A stretch of 64,000 bases of DNA. Source: a virus. Both the position numbers and the translations under genes were made by a program. The stretch's first letter is position 1. Every line of letters begins with the position of its first letter. The stretch covers positions 20,970 to 84,969 of the IMG/VR virus record IMGVR_UViG_3300031963_000065. One strand, given 5' to 3'. Of the stretch, positions 42,552 through 49,230 are shown in pieces. The notes beneath the pieces are model-generated. The model saw only the letters and a program-made list of their open reading frames with translations. It did no database searches and was not told the origin of the DNA.

Positions 42552-43277
42552 CTATTGGTGATACTTAGAGTTTTCTTTTGCAAGGTGAACTATTTTTGGT
42601 TCAAAATTACAATATTCTGAAAATAGTTCTGGGTAAGCAAATGATGGACTAAGGATATGGACATCATCTACTCTTTCGGAATAAAATTTATTGAGATGAC
42701 TCTCATCGTGCCAGACTGCTATTACATTCCTTAAAAGATCATCTTCAGTTCTTTTTTGAAGTTCTTTCATCATATCTATCACATCTGGAACTCTGCCTCC
42801 CCACAAACATCCTTGAAAATAAGTAGTTGTATCATCTTCATCTGTAATACATGCCGATGAATCTGAATTAGTTTCAAATGCTCCTGGAAACTTTGTATGT
42901 GGATTCATTCCCAGAAAATGACAAGGGTGATGAACACCAATATAAGGTTTATCAGTTAATATCTCTTCTGGTTTTACAGTGTCCACCAAACGCATATCGG
43001 CATCAAGGAATAGAAGATAATCATACTTACAAATGTCCTCATACGCTTTCAGAATAGTAGAAAATCTGTAGAGTGTAATATATGGCCAAGGAAGGTGCTC
43101 CTGATGATAAAGTGAAATATTATCAGGAAGTTCATCTAACTCACCATCCGTAAAAACAAAGTATTGCTTCTTATGTCCTGGTAGAAGATACTCTTCACAA
43201 GATTCATACCATGATGGGAGAAAGTTTAGATACTTGTTAGTCCCAATAAAAACAACTGCTAAGTCTGCAAGTTTCAT
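42552..43277 (-). CDS. Glycosyltransferase family 6 (ABO-type alpha-1,3 transferase)
   Basis: The 241-residue protein has the GT6 set of motifs: VFIGTNKYLNFLPSWYESCE, YLLFLDADMRLVD (D-x-D-like), TTTYFQGCLWGG and VIAVWHDESHLNKFY. Mammalian members make blood-group A, B and alpha-Gal epitopes by adding GalNAc or Gal to a galactose that in ABO carries an alpha-1,2-fucose. I choose MKLADLAVV because its ATG overlaps the fucosyltransferase stop (TAATG). Confidence 0.87.
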   Translation of the reverse strand: MKLADLAVVFIGTNKYLNFLPSWYESCEEYLLPGHKKQYFVFTDGELDELPDNISLYHQEHLPWPYITLYRFSTILKAYEDICKYDYLLFLDADMRLVDTVKPEEILTDKPYIGVHHPCHFLGMNPHTKFPGAFETNSDSSACITDEDDTTTYFQGCLWGGRVPDVIDMMKELQKRTEDDLLRNVIAVWHDESHLNKFYSERVDDVHILSPSFAYPELFSEYCNFEPKIVHLAKENSKYHQ

Positions 43278-44074
43278 TAAATTACCTCCCAAGTTTCGGG
43301 ATATAGATCTTTAGTGTCCTTATCATTTGAAGGAAACCATTTCTTTGGTGCAATAACTTTTCCCCTATTTCCCAACCACGCTGCCCACCAAGAGAATGAA
43401 GAGTTAGCAATAATATATCCACTACACATACTCATTAAACACATATCAATATATCCATTCTCATTCTCAGAAACCATAAAACGGTCATCTGCAAATATTT
43501 CTTGTTCCATACACCATTGTGGTTCATCCGAAAACACAATGACCTGAGCATCATCAGGGAACTTCATCAATGCCTTTTTATAATATTCAATATCAAGAGC
43601 ACAATGGTTTGGGTTGGTCAGATAGTCTTTTCTACGGATATGGAGACCAACTGCCTGCCCAATGCCTTCCATCATATCTGCACAAGGTTCAAGTATTTCA
43701 CTCTTAAATGTGAAGTCCTTGCGAATAGTATCTTCTACATTCTTAAAATACTTTTCAGACTGAAAGAACCCATATAAACTAATCCAGTCAAAAGAGTTAG
43801 AGAATAGTTCTTGGTTGAAGTTGAATGTATTTTCACCAATAATAGGTCTATCAATATCAATCATTTGAATATTCAATGGAGTTACCGTCTCCATTGTGAA
43901 GCAGTCAAATAGTTCTGTTCTGTTTGGATTTCCCAGACCATCATCAACTGCTTCTTTATAAAGTGGAAGGCAATAGTTGACTTCCTGCTTAGCAGCAATA
44001 CCGCGTAGAGCAGCATATTGAAACATTTGGTTTCCCAAGCGTCCAAGTCTTCCTAAGTGATTAAAACCAATCAT
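43277..44074 (-). CDS. Glycosyltransferase family 11 (alpha-1,2-fucosyltransferase)
   Basis: The 265-residue protein has GRLGRLGNQMFQYAALRGIA at the start, VGLHIRRKDYLTNP (the HxRRxD GDP-fucose motif, near residue 155) and YIIANSSFSWWAAWLGN near residue 225. These are the three GT11 motifs. It would add fucose in alpha-1,2 linkage. It is the first gene of the long glycan operon and overlaps the GT6 gene by one base. Confidence 0.9.
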   Translation of the reverse strand: MIGFNHLGRLGRLGNQMFQYAALRGIAAKQEVNYCLPLYKEAVDDGLGNPNRTELFDCFTMETVTPLNIQMIDIDRPIIGENTFNFNQELFSNSFDWISLYGFFQSEKYFKNVEDTIRKDFTFKSEILEPCADMMEGIGQAVGLHIRRKDYLTNPNHCALDIEYYKKALMKFPDDAQVIVFSDEPQWCMEQEIFADDRFMVSENENGYIDMCLMSMCSGYIIANSSFSWWAAWLGNRGKVIAPKKWFPSNDKDTKDLYPETWEVI

Positions 44075-44090
44075 TATACCTTTTTTTATT

Positions 44091-44126
44091 ATTATACTAA
44101 AAAAGGACGACTCGCGCAAGCCGTCC
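44091..44126 (-). promoter_or_regulatory. Composite terminator and sigma-70 promoter of the glycan operon
   Basis: GGACG / CGTCC, extended by CT / AG, with a T6 tail is a terminator. Its loop region gives TTGCGC (44114-44119), 17 bp before TATAAT (44091-44096). It drives the operon from the fucosyltransferase to the GT25 gene. Confidence 0.68.
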
Positions 44127-44256
44127 TCATTAGGTCTTTACATGCACGCCACTTGCTCTTTGTCCAGAAGCAAGAAACTGGGCGGGGTATACCCCATCCG
44201 CACCAGGGTTTTTATCGTGTCTCCATCACGGGCATATTGGGGATTGACTCCACCAC
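44127..44256. other. Intergenic stretch without a confident gene
   Basis: I see a perfect palindrome GGGGTATACCCC (44184-44195) and a minus-strand frame of about 40 codons without a start codon (reads GDTIKTLVRMGYTPPSFLLL then DKEQVACM). It may be the remnant of a gene. Confidence 0.4.
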
Positions 44257-44490
44257 CTAGTTTGAATTAACTAGGAAAAGTTGGACTAGTTTTGGTATCT
44301 CAATAGCGGCATAAAAACCACACAAGAAAAGAATATCCCAGAACTTATATTTGATAGCAAAGGGAACGACAAAGACATTCCCAATACATTTTACAAATAG
44401 TCCGATTTTCATATCTCCCCATAACAGGAAAAAATAACCAGATAAGAGGAGGATATTACCAATGTATCTGAATACATTAGACTTAGACAT
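44257..44490 (-). CDS. Small multi-span membrane protein
   Basis: The 77-residue protein MSKSNVFRYIGNILLLSGYF... has about three hydrophobic helices (NVFVVPFAIKYKFWDILFLC near the middle). I chose the ATG at 44490; earlier in-frame codons overlap the upstream gene and encode basic residues. The function is unknown. Confidence 0.6.
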   Translation of the reverse strand: MSKSNVFRYIGNILLLSGYFFLLWGDMKIGLFVKCIGNVFVVPFAIKYKFWDILFLCGFYAAIEIPKLVQLFLVNSN

Positions 44491-44516
44491 AAGGGGTTTG
44501 CTCCCGACCAGTACTT

Positions 44517-44780
44517 TTAAAGACTCTCCGTGTCTTCGTCGTCTTTCACATATGCAGGAACCATATCTGGGTCTAACCAACAAGTATAATCGTGGTCATC
44601 CATAGCGGTCATAAGTTGCATTTCATTGTCGCAAAGATACATATCACGGTAACGACCAGTATATGCGTCTACTTTTTGAATGCGACAATCAGGTTTTCCA
44701 TTGATTTCCAAAGTACCGACCTGAACATAACGATAAGGAAACCGCTCAAGAAGAACAGTAGGTTTTTTGACGACTTTCAT
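44517..44780 (-). CDS. Conserved small protein
   Basis: The 87-residue protein MKVVKKPTVLLERFPYRYVQ... is beta-rich with an acidic end VKDDEDTESL. Its start shares TGATG with the upstream stop. No family is recognised. Confidence 0.6.
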   Translation of the reverse strand: MKVVKKPTVLLERFPYRYVQVGTLEINGKPDCRIQKVDAYTGRYRDMYLCDNEMQLMTAMDDHDYTCWLDPDMVPAYVKDDEDTESL

Positions 44781-44995
44781 CAGGCAACCTCAATCGTTTC
44801 AAGATCCTGATAGAGATAATCCATCAGCATTTCATAGTCATCAAGGGGATCTCCAGAAAACACGACACCATTATTTTCATAATAGCGGCGAACTTTCTTA
44901 TAAAGTTTCGGACTCTTTACATCAAGGTAGATATCCCCGTTAGCAGCAGAACGCAAAGTGCTAACATCTTTCTTGAATTTTTCGATCAGAGACAT
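44780..44995 (-). CDS. Conserved small protein
   Basis: The 71-residue protein MSLIEKFKKDVSTLRSAANG... continues YYENNGVVFSGDPLDDYEML. It is the first gene after a near-perfect promoter. No family is recognised. Confidence 0.62.
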   Translation of the reverse strand: MSLIEKFKKDVSTLRSAANGDIYLDVKSPKLYKKVRRYYENNGVVFSGDPLDDYEMLMDYLYQDLETIEVA

Positions 44996-45018
44996 TGTTG
45001 TGTAATGAATACCTGAGT

Positions 45019-45047
45019 ATTATAAGTGTTTGACTTTATATAGTCAA
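45019..45047 (-). promoter_or_regulatory. Sigma-70-type promoter
   Basis: TTGACT and TATAAT are 17 bp apart, 24 bases before the 71-residue gene. Confidence 0.75.
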
Positions 45048-45070
45048 GGTGCCAGTGTTTAAACTGGCTA

Positions 45071-45144
45071 TCCGAGATGCAGGATTCGAACCTGCGACCC
45101 CTTCAGCCCAAGTGAAGTGCGCTACCAAACTGCGCTAATCCCGG
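45071..45144 (-). tRNA. tRNA-Pro (UGG)
   Basis: The cloverleaf is complete: acceptor CCGGGAT / ATCTCGG, anticodon loop CTTGGGC between CTTCA and TGAAG, and a T-arm with GGTTCGAATCC. No CCA is encoded. A perfect promoter lies 35 bases upstream. Confidence 0.95.
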
Positions 45145-45178
45145 TTGCGTTGAGTGGTCTTGCCTCTCAACAGAAGTA

Positions 45179-45207
45179 ATTATACTACTTCTTGTGCCCT
45201 TTGTCAA
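45179..45207 (-). promoter_or_regulatory. Perfect consensus promoter of tRNA-Pro
   Basis: TTGACA and TATAAT are 17 bp apart, all twelve bases consensus. The element covers the stop codon of the 50-residue gene. Confidence 0.82.
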
Positions 45208-45337
45208 ATGGAGCCCAGTGTTGCCAGTCGTATTTGTGGACTGCCCAGATGCCCAAGATAGGCACAAAGACCATTATGTAACAAATGAATCCAAGAAATA
45301 AATCATTGTTGAGTGCTGCTGCTGCGAAATGTCCCAT
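45185..45337 (-). CDS. 50-residue membrane protein
   Basis: The protein MGHFAAAALNNDLFLGFICY... has one transmembrane helix and ends WQHWAPFDKGHKK. It starts one base after the upstream stop. The last codons form the spacer of the tRNA-Pro promoter. Confidence 0.6.
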   Translation of the reverse strand: MGHFAAAALNNDLFLGFICYIMVFVPILGIWAVHKYDWQHWAPFDKGHKK

Positions 45338-45338
45338 A

Positions 45339-45545
45339 TTAATCCCATTCCTCGTAATATCTTCTAAAGTAAGAATCTACTTTTTTTAAATCATCTAGGT
45401 GGATATTACATGTATAGTTATTATCATCACACCATTGTAGAGCCATCCAATGAAAGTTTTCCTCTCTCATCACTCTTTCCACACCATAACTTCTAGCAAA
45501 AGAAGACATAACGAAGTTCCAACACTGACTAGTGTGCTGTTCCAT
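45339..45545 (-). CDS. 68-residue conserved protein
   Basis: The protein MEQHTSQCWNFVMSSFARSY... is helical and contains HWMALQWCDDNNYTC. I start at the ATG at 45545; the longer frame continues into the coding sequence of the upstream gene. No family is recognised. Confidence 0.5.
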   Translation of the reverse strand: MEQHTSQCWNFVMSSFARSYGVERVMREENFHWMALQWCDDNNYTCNIHLDDLKKVDSYFRRYYEEWD

Positions 45546-45660
45546 TTCCTTTATAATCCTCTGAGTCGTAATAACTCCCTTTCTTTGATCCAACATATAA
45601 AGTAGCAACCACAAAAGGGATTGCTAATACAACAAGAAACCTTCCTAATAAATGGGGCAT
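45529..45660 (-). CDS. 43-residue membrane protein
   Basis: The protein MPHLLGRFLVVLAIPFVVAT... has an N-terminal hydrophobic helix and a soluble end YYDSEDYKGNGTAH. TAATG links it to the upstream gene, and GGAGG lies upstream. Confidence 0.58.
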   Translation of the reverse strand: MPHLLGRFLVVLAIPFVVATLYVGSKKGSYYDSEDYKGNGTAH

Positions 45661-45782
45661 TACATTCCTCCGTTTCTAAATCCAACTAGGTATCCAATAA
45701 TAAGTCCACACATAAATGCTACAAACATATAGAGCATATGTGAGAAAAAGTCAATGAAAATAAACCACTCTTCAGTCGTCAT
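45660..45782 (-). CDS. 40-residue membrane protein
   Basis: The protein MTTEEWFIFIDFFSHMLYMF... is one hydrophobic helix ending in YLVGFRNGGM. It overlaps the upstream gene by 11 bases and the downstream gene by one. Confidence 0.58.
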   Translation of the reverse strand: MTTEEWFIFIDFFSHMLYMFVAFMCGLIIGYLVGFRNGGM

Positions 45783-45957
45783 CTTGGTTCATTAACTCCT
45801 CTATTCGTTTTCTCATATTGGTCATTTTTTGTTTCTCGTGGTCCATATGAGTATATCCACGATGCCCTTTCATTATCATTGTGCCTTGATAGAACATCGT
45901 GGCAGCAAAGATAAGAAGCAGAACTATACCTATTATTTCAGGGTAATGTTGAGCCAT
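45772..45957 (-). CDS. 61-residue membrane protein
   Basis: The protein MAQHYPEIIGIVLLLIFAAT... has one N-terminal helix and a charged tail (DHEKQKMTNMRKRIEELMNQ). It is overlapped at both ends by neighbouring microgenes. Confidence 0.6.
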   Translation of the reverse strand: MAQHYPEIIGIVLLLIFAATMFYQGTMIMKGHRGYTHMDHEKQKMTNMRKRIEELMNQDDD

Positions 45958-46136
45958 GGTAGTAAGGGTGGAATGACGCCTATAAGCCTTAGCAGTCCTT
46001 CAGCAAATAAAGCAAGGACAACCCAACCAACGCACATAGAAATAATGGAAGCATTTCGATTGTGCCTTCGTATAGCAGCATCAATCATCTCCTGGCATTC
46101 AGAGCGAGTGATTAACTCTTCTTGTTCGTGTATCAT
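45933..46136 (-). CDS. 67-residue membrane protein
   Basis: The protein begins with a soluble helix (MIHEQEELITRSECQEMIDA) and ends with a transmembrane segment (MCVGWVVLALFAEGLLRLIG). It overlaps the upstream gene by ATGA. Confidence 0.6.
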   Translation of the reverse strand: MIHEQEELITRSECQEMIDAAIRRHNRNASIISMCVGWVVLALFAEGLLRLIGVIPPLLPWLNITLK

Positions 46137-46282
46137 TTTTCATCACCAAGAAACTTCGCCAGAGGGTCTCTTCTGGTCTTTACAATTTCTACTGCTCTCT
46201 TGTAGAACATATTGTCTGTGTTACCAGACTCTTCGAAGGTCGCCTTGATCTTCACCCAATTCTCGTAGGTGTGCTGATCCAT
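46133..46282 (-). CDS. 49-residue conserved cyanophage protein
   Basis: The protein MDQHTYENWVKIKATFEESG... ends RRDPLAKFLGDEK, a sequence I remember as recurrent in T4-like cyanophages. The ATG at 46282 is chosen because the promoter lies in the upstream part of the longer frame. The function is unknown. Confidence 0.66.
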   Translation of the reverse strand: MDQHTYENWVKIKATFEESGNTDNMFYKRAVEIVKTRRDPLAKFLGDEK

Positions 46283-46310
46283 ACGGGTTTTAAATTGAAT
46301 ACTACTAGCT

Positions 46311-46338
46311 ATAATAGCAAGTAGTTTCAACCCGTCAA
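46311..46338 (-). promoter_or_regulatory. Sigma-70-type promoter
   Basis: TTGACG and TATTAT are 16 bp apart, 29 bases before the 49-residue gene that starts the membrane-protein microgene row. Confidence 0.6.
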
Positions 46339-46391
46339 CTTTGTGTTGATTTCAAAAAAGTGTTGAAGAAATTATTAAATCTTAAATAAAA

Positions 46392-46476
46392 CGGAGAGAG
46401 TAGGATTCGAACCAACGGAAGCTTTCACTTCGGCAGTTTTCAAGACTGCTGCCTTAAACCACTCGGCCATCTCTCC
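46392..46476 (-). tRNA. tRNA-Ser (UGA)
   Basis: This is an 85-base class II tRNA with a long variable arm. The acceptor is GGAGAGA / TCTCTCC, the anticodon loop is TCTTGAAAA with TGA, and the T-arm has GGTTCGAATCC. Confidence 0.95.
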
Positions 46477-46482
46477 AAATTT

Positions 46483-46740
46483 TCAGCGAACTTCAAAGTC
46501 CAGTTTACGAACCTTGCGTTGCTTTCTTTGTTCTTGCCACAGGATATCTTCTTGTGTAAGAACACCCTTTTTATTTTTGGGTTGATAAGAGTTTAGCATA
46601 ATAACATTAGATAAGTCAAGTGCTGAAATCTTATCACCACGAATAGTCGCCATATTAGGGCAACCACAAGTCACCGTTTTATTCTGATGCCCCTCTAACT
46701 CCTTACCACAGGAGCGGCATCTTATCTTAATGTTATCCAT
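46483..46740 (-). CDS. Zinc-ribbon protein
   Basis: The 85-residue protein starts with MDNIKIRCRSCGKELEGHQN and C-G-C-P a little later, a four-cysteine zinc ribbon. The C-terminal half is charged. Conserved in cyanophages as I recall; possibly a DNA- or RNA-binding factor. A TATAAATA lies 28 bases upstream. Confidence 0.7.
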   Translation of the reverse strand: MDNIKIRCRSCGKELEGHQNKTVTCGCPNMATIRGDKISALDLSNVIMLNSYQPKNKKGVLTQEDILWQEQRKQRKVRKLDFEVR

Positions 46741-46763
46741 TATAAGTTAACTGTATTCAGTTT

Positions 46764-47300
46764 TCAGTTATTTATATGAAACTTCGGATGTTGCTTGTCC
46801 TTACTATAACGCCCACCTTTACTCTTCTGGGGCGGTAAAGTTTTTTGTGCGTGACAATTAGGACAGACCACTTGTAGGTTTTCAGGAGAATGGTTAAAAG
46901 GGTCGTCGTCTATGTGGTCCACCTCAAGGCAGATTCGTCCTGTATGGATGTTTGTGCCAGACCAACCACAAAGAGAACACTTACCCCCGCTCGCTTCCAG
47001 TAGATAGTTTCTTATGTATCCTGGCGTATCCCCCCTATCAGTTGATAATGCGTTGCCCGCCAACCAGTTCTCTACTTTTAGTTTCTTCCTACCAGCGGCA
47101 CTACACTCATTGGAGCAAAACTTACCAGTGCTCTTCTTGGTCTGGTAGTCAAACTCCACACCACAGTGTTGGCAAGTGGCAGTCTTCCAGGCGGTTCTCT
47201 TACGCTTGGGCGTATTTTTGTTATTATAAATGGCGGCACAGGATCGGGAGCAGAACTTAGGTTTATCGTGCTCGCATCCGCAGTTTAGACAACTATTCAT
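46764..47300 (-). CDS. HNH homing endonuclease with zinc fingers
   Basis: The 178-residue protein has two N-terminal C-x2-C...C-x3-C fingers (CLNCGCEHDKPKFCSRSC and CQHCGVEFDYQ...FCSNEC). Its HNH core is KCSLCGW, ICLEVDHIDDDPFNHSPENL, VVCPNCHAQK. This arrangement is common in phage homing endonucleases that recognise long DNA targets. It has its own TATAAATA promoter. Confidence 0.88.
   Translation of the reverse strand: MNSCLNCGCEHDKPKFCSRSCAAIYNNKNTPKRKRTAWKTATCQHCGVEFDYQTKKSTGKFCSNECSAAGRKKLKVENWLAGNALSTDRGDTPGYIRNYLLEASGGKCSLCGWSGTNIHTGRICLEVDHIDDDPFNHSPENLQVVCPNCHAQKTLPPQKSKGGRYSKDKQHPKFHINN
46769..46776 (-). promoter_or_regulatory. Late promoter (TATAAATA)
   Basis: A perfect late box lies in the last codons of the HNH gene, 28 bases before the zinc-ribbon gene. 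Confidence 0.62.
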
Positions 47301-47322
47301 AATAGAAACAAAGACCTATTAT

Positions 47323-47330
47323 TATTTATA
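47323..47330 (-). promoter_or_regulatory. Late promoter (TATAAATA) of the HNH gene
   Basis: TATAAATA lies 22 bases before the HNH ATG. Confidence 0.65.
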
Positions 47331-47374
47331 ACATAAGTCTCCGTTTCTATTAAGTTGTCAGTAAACTCTAATAA

Positions 47375-47447
47375 TGCCCGATACAGGTAACGCTCCCGTC
47401 AATGTCTGAGTGTAAATCAGGTCCCTTCACTTGCTGGGTCATCGGGC
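47375..47447 (-). tRNA. Aberrant tRNA-Val(UAC)-like element
   Basis: The 73 bases fold in exact tRNA geometry. Acceptor is GCCCGAT / ATCGGGC plus A; D-stem CCC / GGG; anticodon loop TTTACAC (anticodon TAC) on CTGA / TCAG; T-stem ACGGG / CCTGT with a seven-base loop. But the D-loop lacks GG and the T-loop reads AGCGTTA instead of TTCRANY, so both parts of the normal D-T loop contact are gone. It may be a decayed tRNA or a tRNA-like RNA with another role. Confidence 0.5.
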
Positions 47448-47469
47448 AGGTCTATTACACCTGAGTGTA

Positions 47470-47631
47470 TCAACATTGTAGCATATACTCTACAGTTTTG
47501 GCAACATCTTCCATAGCCAGTCTCAAATCTTCCCTCTGCCCAGATTCTTGTCTGCAGATAGGGCGTCGGTCATCAACAAGAGTCCAACGCCATTGATTCA
47601 TATCAGCACAATACCACAGATTAATTTTCAT
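47470..47631 (-). CDS. 53-residue conserved cyanophage protein
   Basis: The protein MKINLWYCADMNQWRWTLVD... continues QREDLRLAMEDVAKTVEYML. I recall closely similar small proteins in T4-like cyanophages. It overlaps the upstream gene by 11 bases. The function is unknown. Confidence 0.7.
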   Translation of the reverse strand: MKINLWYCADMNQWRWTLVDDRRPICRQESGQREDLRLAMEDVAKTVEYMLQC

Positions 47632-47824
47632 TCTTCTGATATTCTAGTTTGATCCAGTTTAAAAGAGCATAAGTTTCTGATAGTTCTAACTTATGATCTT
47701 GGTAGTCAGTATCTTCCAACATACCCTCTCTTTCATAAAACTCAATCTCACTAGAAAGATAATCAATATAATGATTGATGGCGGTGATAGTAAGTTGCCT
47801 ATCCCGTTGTGAAATAAGAGACAT
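47621..47824 (-). CDS. 67-residue helical protein
   Basis: The protein MSLISQRDRQLTITAINHYI... is two helices (HKLELSETYALLNWIKLEYQ) without membrane segments. No family is recognised. Confidence 0.62.
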   Translation of the reverse strand: MSLISQRDRQLTITAINHYIDYLSSEIEFYEREGMLEDTDYQDHKLELSETYALLNWIKLEYQKNEN

Positions 47825-47843
47825 AAGACTTCTCAGTATACTA

Positions 47844-47999
47844 CTATCTATTCAGGCAAGTATCTCCCACTTGCCCATCAAGTTTTTTATGTTCTGCTGT
47901 ATGAATTCCTTGTATCAACACAAAAGTGACTAAAAGAACTGTAGGCACTGCCCACATTTCATTTCCAATTGCTCTAAGGATCTTTAAAAGTTTAATCAT
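47844..47999 (-). CDS. 51-residue membrane protein
   Basis: The protein MIKLLKILRAIGNEMWAVPT... has one transmembrane helix followed by HTAEHKKLDGQVGDTCLNR. Its start codon lies right in the T tail of the upstream terminator, so it needs readthrough or its own nearby start. Confidence 0.5.
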   Translation of the reverse strand: MIKLLKILRAIGNEMWAVPTVLLVTFVLIQGIHTAEHKKLDGQVGDTCLNR

Positions 48000-48021
48000 A
48001 AAAAAGGGGTCCGAAGACCCC
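48000..48021 (-). terminator. Terminator with TTCG tetraloop
   Basis: GGGGTC / GACCCC with a TTCG loop and T6 tail is a very stable terminator for the beta-barrel gene at 48038. Confidence 0.88.
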
Positions 48022-48037
48022 AGTATTATAGCATAAA

Positions 48038-48421
48038 TCAGAAGCTATAACGAACTTTAACTTCACCACCAAGATCAAGGACCTCAGAACTCATACCATA
48101 CTCACCAGCAACTTTCCCTTTGAGGGAAACTTTCTTAGCAAGAGGATAAGAGAAACCTACTTCACCAACGGCAACACCTTCACTCTTAGTTTTACCAGTG
48201 TTGAACTCATAACCAGGACCGATTTCGCCATAGACTTTCAGACCAGACTTACCAACCTTTTCATCATAACCAACACGAAGTTCGGTTTGAGAACCTTTGT
48301 AGGTGCTCTTATCACTGGTAACAGAGATACCAGAGGTGGTCTTACTTTCTACATATGGACCAGCAAGGGCAGGTGCCGCAATCATCGGAAGTGCCATTGC
48401 GGCAAGAGCGATTGCTTTCAT
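48038..48421 (-). CDS. Secreted small beta-barrel-like protein 1
   Basis: The 127-residue protein has a signal peptide MKAIALAAMALPMIAAPALA, with cleavage before GPYVESK. The rest alternates hydrophobic and polar residues (TELRVGYDEKVGKSGLKVYG; LGGEVKVRYSF) and ends in F, as outer-membrane barrel proteins do. It parallels the gene at 48555. It is likely an exported envelope protein or a virion protein; I cannot tell which. Confidence 0.65.
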   Translation of the reverse strand: MKAIALAAMALPMIAAPALAGPYVESKTTSGISVTSDKSTYKGSQTELRVGYDEKVGKSGLKVYGEIGPGYEFNTGKTKSEGVAVGEVGFSYPLAKKVSLKGKVAGEYGMSSEVLDLGGEVKVRYSF

Positions 48422-48457
48422 AAAAATCTCCTTTTATAAACATTAAATGTCTTCAAT

Positions 48458-48488
48458 AAAAAAGACCCCTATATTCTAACAGGGGTCT
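48458..48488 (-). terminator. Intrinsic terminator
   Basis: AGACCCCT / AGGGGTCT with a T6 tail ends the transcript from the gene at 48555. Confidence 0.82.
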
Positions 48489-48554
48489 TTAAGTTTGTCG
48501 TTAAGGTTTAGTTAACAATCAATGTGGACAGTTAGGTTCCACAAACCTTCTATT

Positions 48555-48914
48555 TCAGAAGGTGTACTTCACACCAGCCTTGATGTTGCTGGTCAGGTCA
48601 TCACCAGTCAGGAACCAGTACTCACCATAGACGCTCAGGTTGTCGGTAGCGGCAACAGAAGCACCTGCCTTACCAGAAACCTTAACGGTTGCGTCACCAC
48701 CTTCAGGAGTGGACAGTGCAGGACCAACCTGAACATAACCGTTAACGGTAGGAGACAGAGCACCTTCATAACCAAGATGTGCTTCGGTCAGAGTACCGAT
48801 GTAGTCAGAACCAACGACACCAGCGTTAGATTCTACATTAACATAAGGGCCAGCGAACGCAGCCGAAGCAAGGAAAGGAGCAGCAGCAACAGCTGCGATT
48901 GCGGATTTAAACAT
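48555..48914 (-). CDS. Secreted small beta-barrel-like protein 2
   Basis: In this 119-residue protein the signal peptide MFKSAIAAVAAAPFLASAAF-A is followed by GPYVNVESNAG. The body has repeated strands (LTEAHLGYEGALSPTVNGYV; DNLSVYGEYWFLTG) and ends KAGVKYTF. It shares the mature start GPYV and final F with the gene at 48038, so the two are probably paralogues. Each has its own terminator. Confidence 0.65.
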   Translation of the reverse strand: MFKSAIAAVAAAPFLASAAFAGPYVNVESNAGVVGSDYIGTLTEAHLGYEGALSPTVNGYVQVGPALSTPEGGDATVKVSGKAGASVAATDNLSVYGEYWFLTGDDLTSNIKAGVKYTF

Positions 48915-49021
48915 AATAGTACCTCTAAGTTTCTCGCAGAATTATACCTGCGGATGTAAGGAGAATCGACTTTCTCCGTTTCAGTGACTCAACGAGTATT
49001 TGAGGTTTTATCACTTGAACA

Positions 49022-49056
49022 TATTTATTTTAACATTCGCTTAACCTTTTTGTCAA
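49022..49056 (-). promoter_or_regulatory. Late promoter with overlapping sigma-70-like element
   Basis: AATAAATA (49022-49029) overlaps a weak TTAAAA -10 box lying 17 bp after a perfect TTGACA (49051-49056). A leader of about 100 bases runs to the gene at 48555. Confidence 0.5.
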
Positions 49057-49082
49057 GGGGGTGGTTAACCGAATCTTTTAAA

Positions 49083-49155
49083 AAGCGGAGTATCGGATTC
49101 GAACCGACGACGAACTGCTTGGAAGGCAGCCATTCTACCACTGAATTAACTCCGC
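49083..49155 (-). tRNA. tRNA-Gly (UCC)
   Basis: Acceptor GCGGAGT / ACTCCGC, anticodon loop CTTCCAA between GCTGC and GCAGT, T-arm with GGTTCGAATCC. It is followed by a T5 run. Confidence 0.95.
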
Positions 49156-49201
49156 AGGCGGTGGGAGATTGCTCTCCCAAACACTTGCCCACACGGAAGG
49201 G

Positions 49202-49230
49202 ATTATAAGACGGAGTTTTATTTCCGTCAA
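49202..49230 (-). promoter_or_regulatory. Sigma-70-type promoter of tRNA-Gly
   Basis: TTGACG and TATAAT are 17 bp apart. The -35 box begins at the last base of tRNA-Thr. Confidence 0.75.

Noticed and set aside
47376-47447. Plus-strand reading of the tRNA-like element (anticodon GTA)
   Set aside because: The T-arm position does not pair on the plus strand, while all arms fit on the minus strand.
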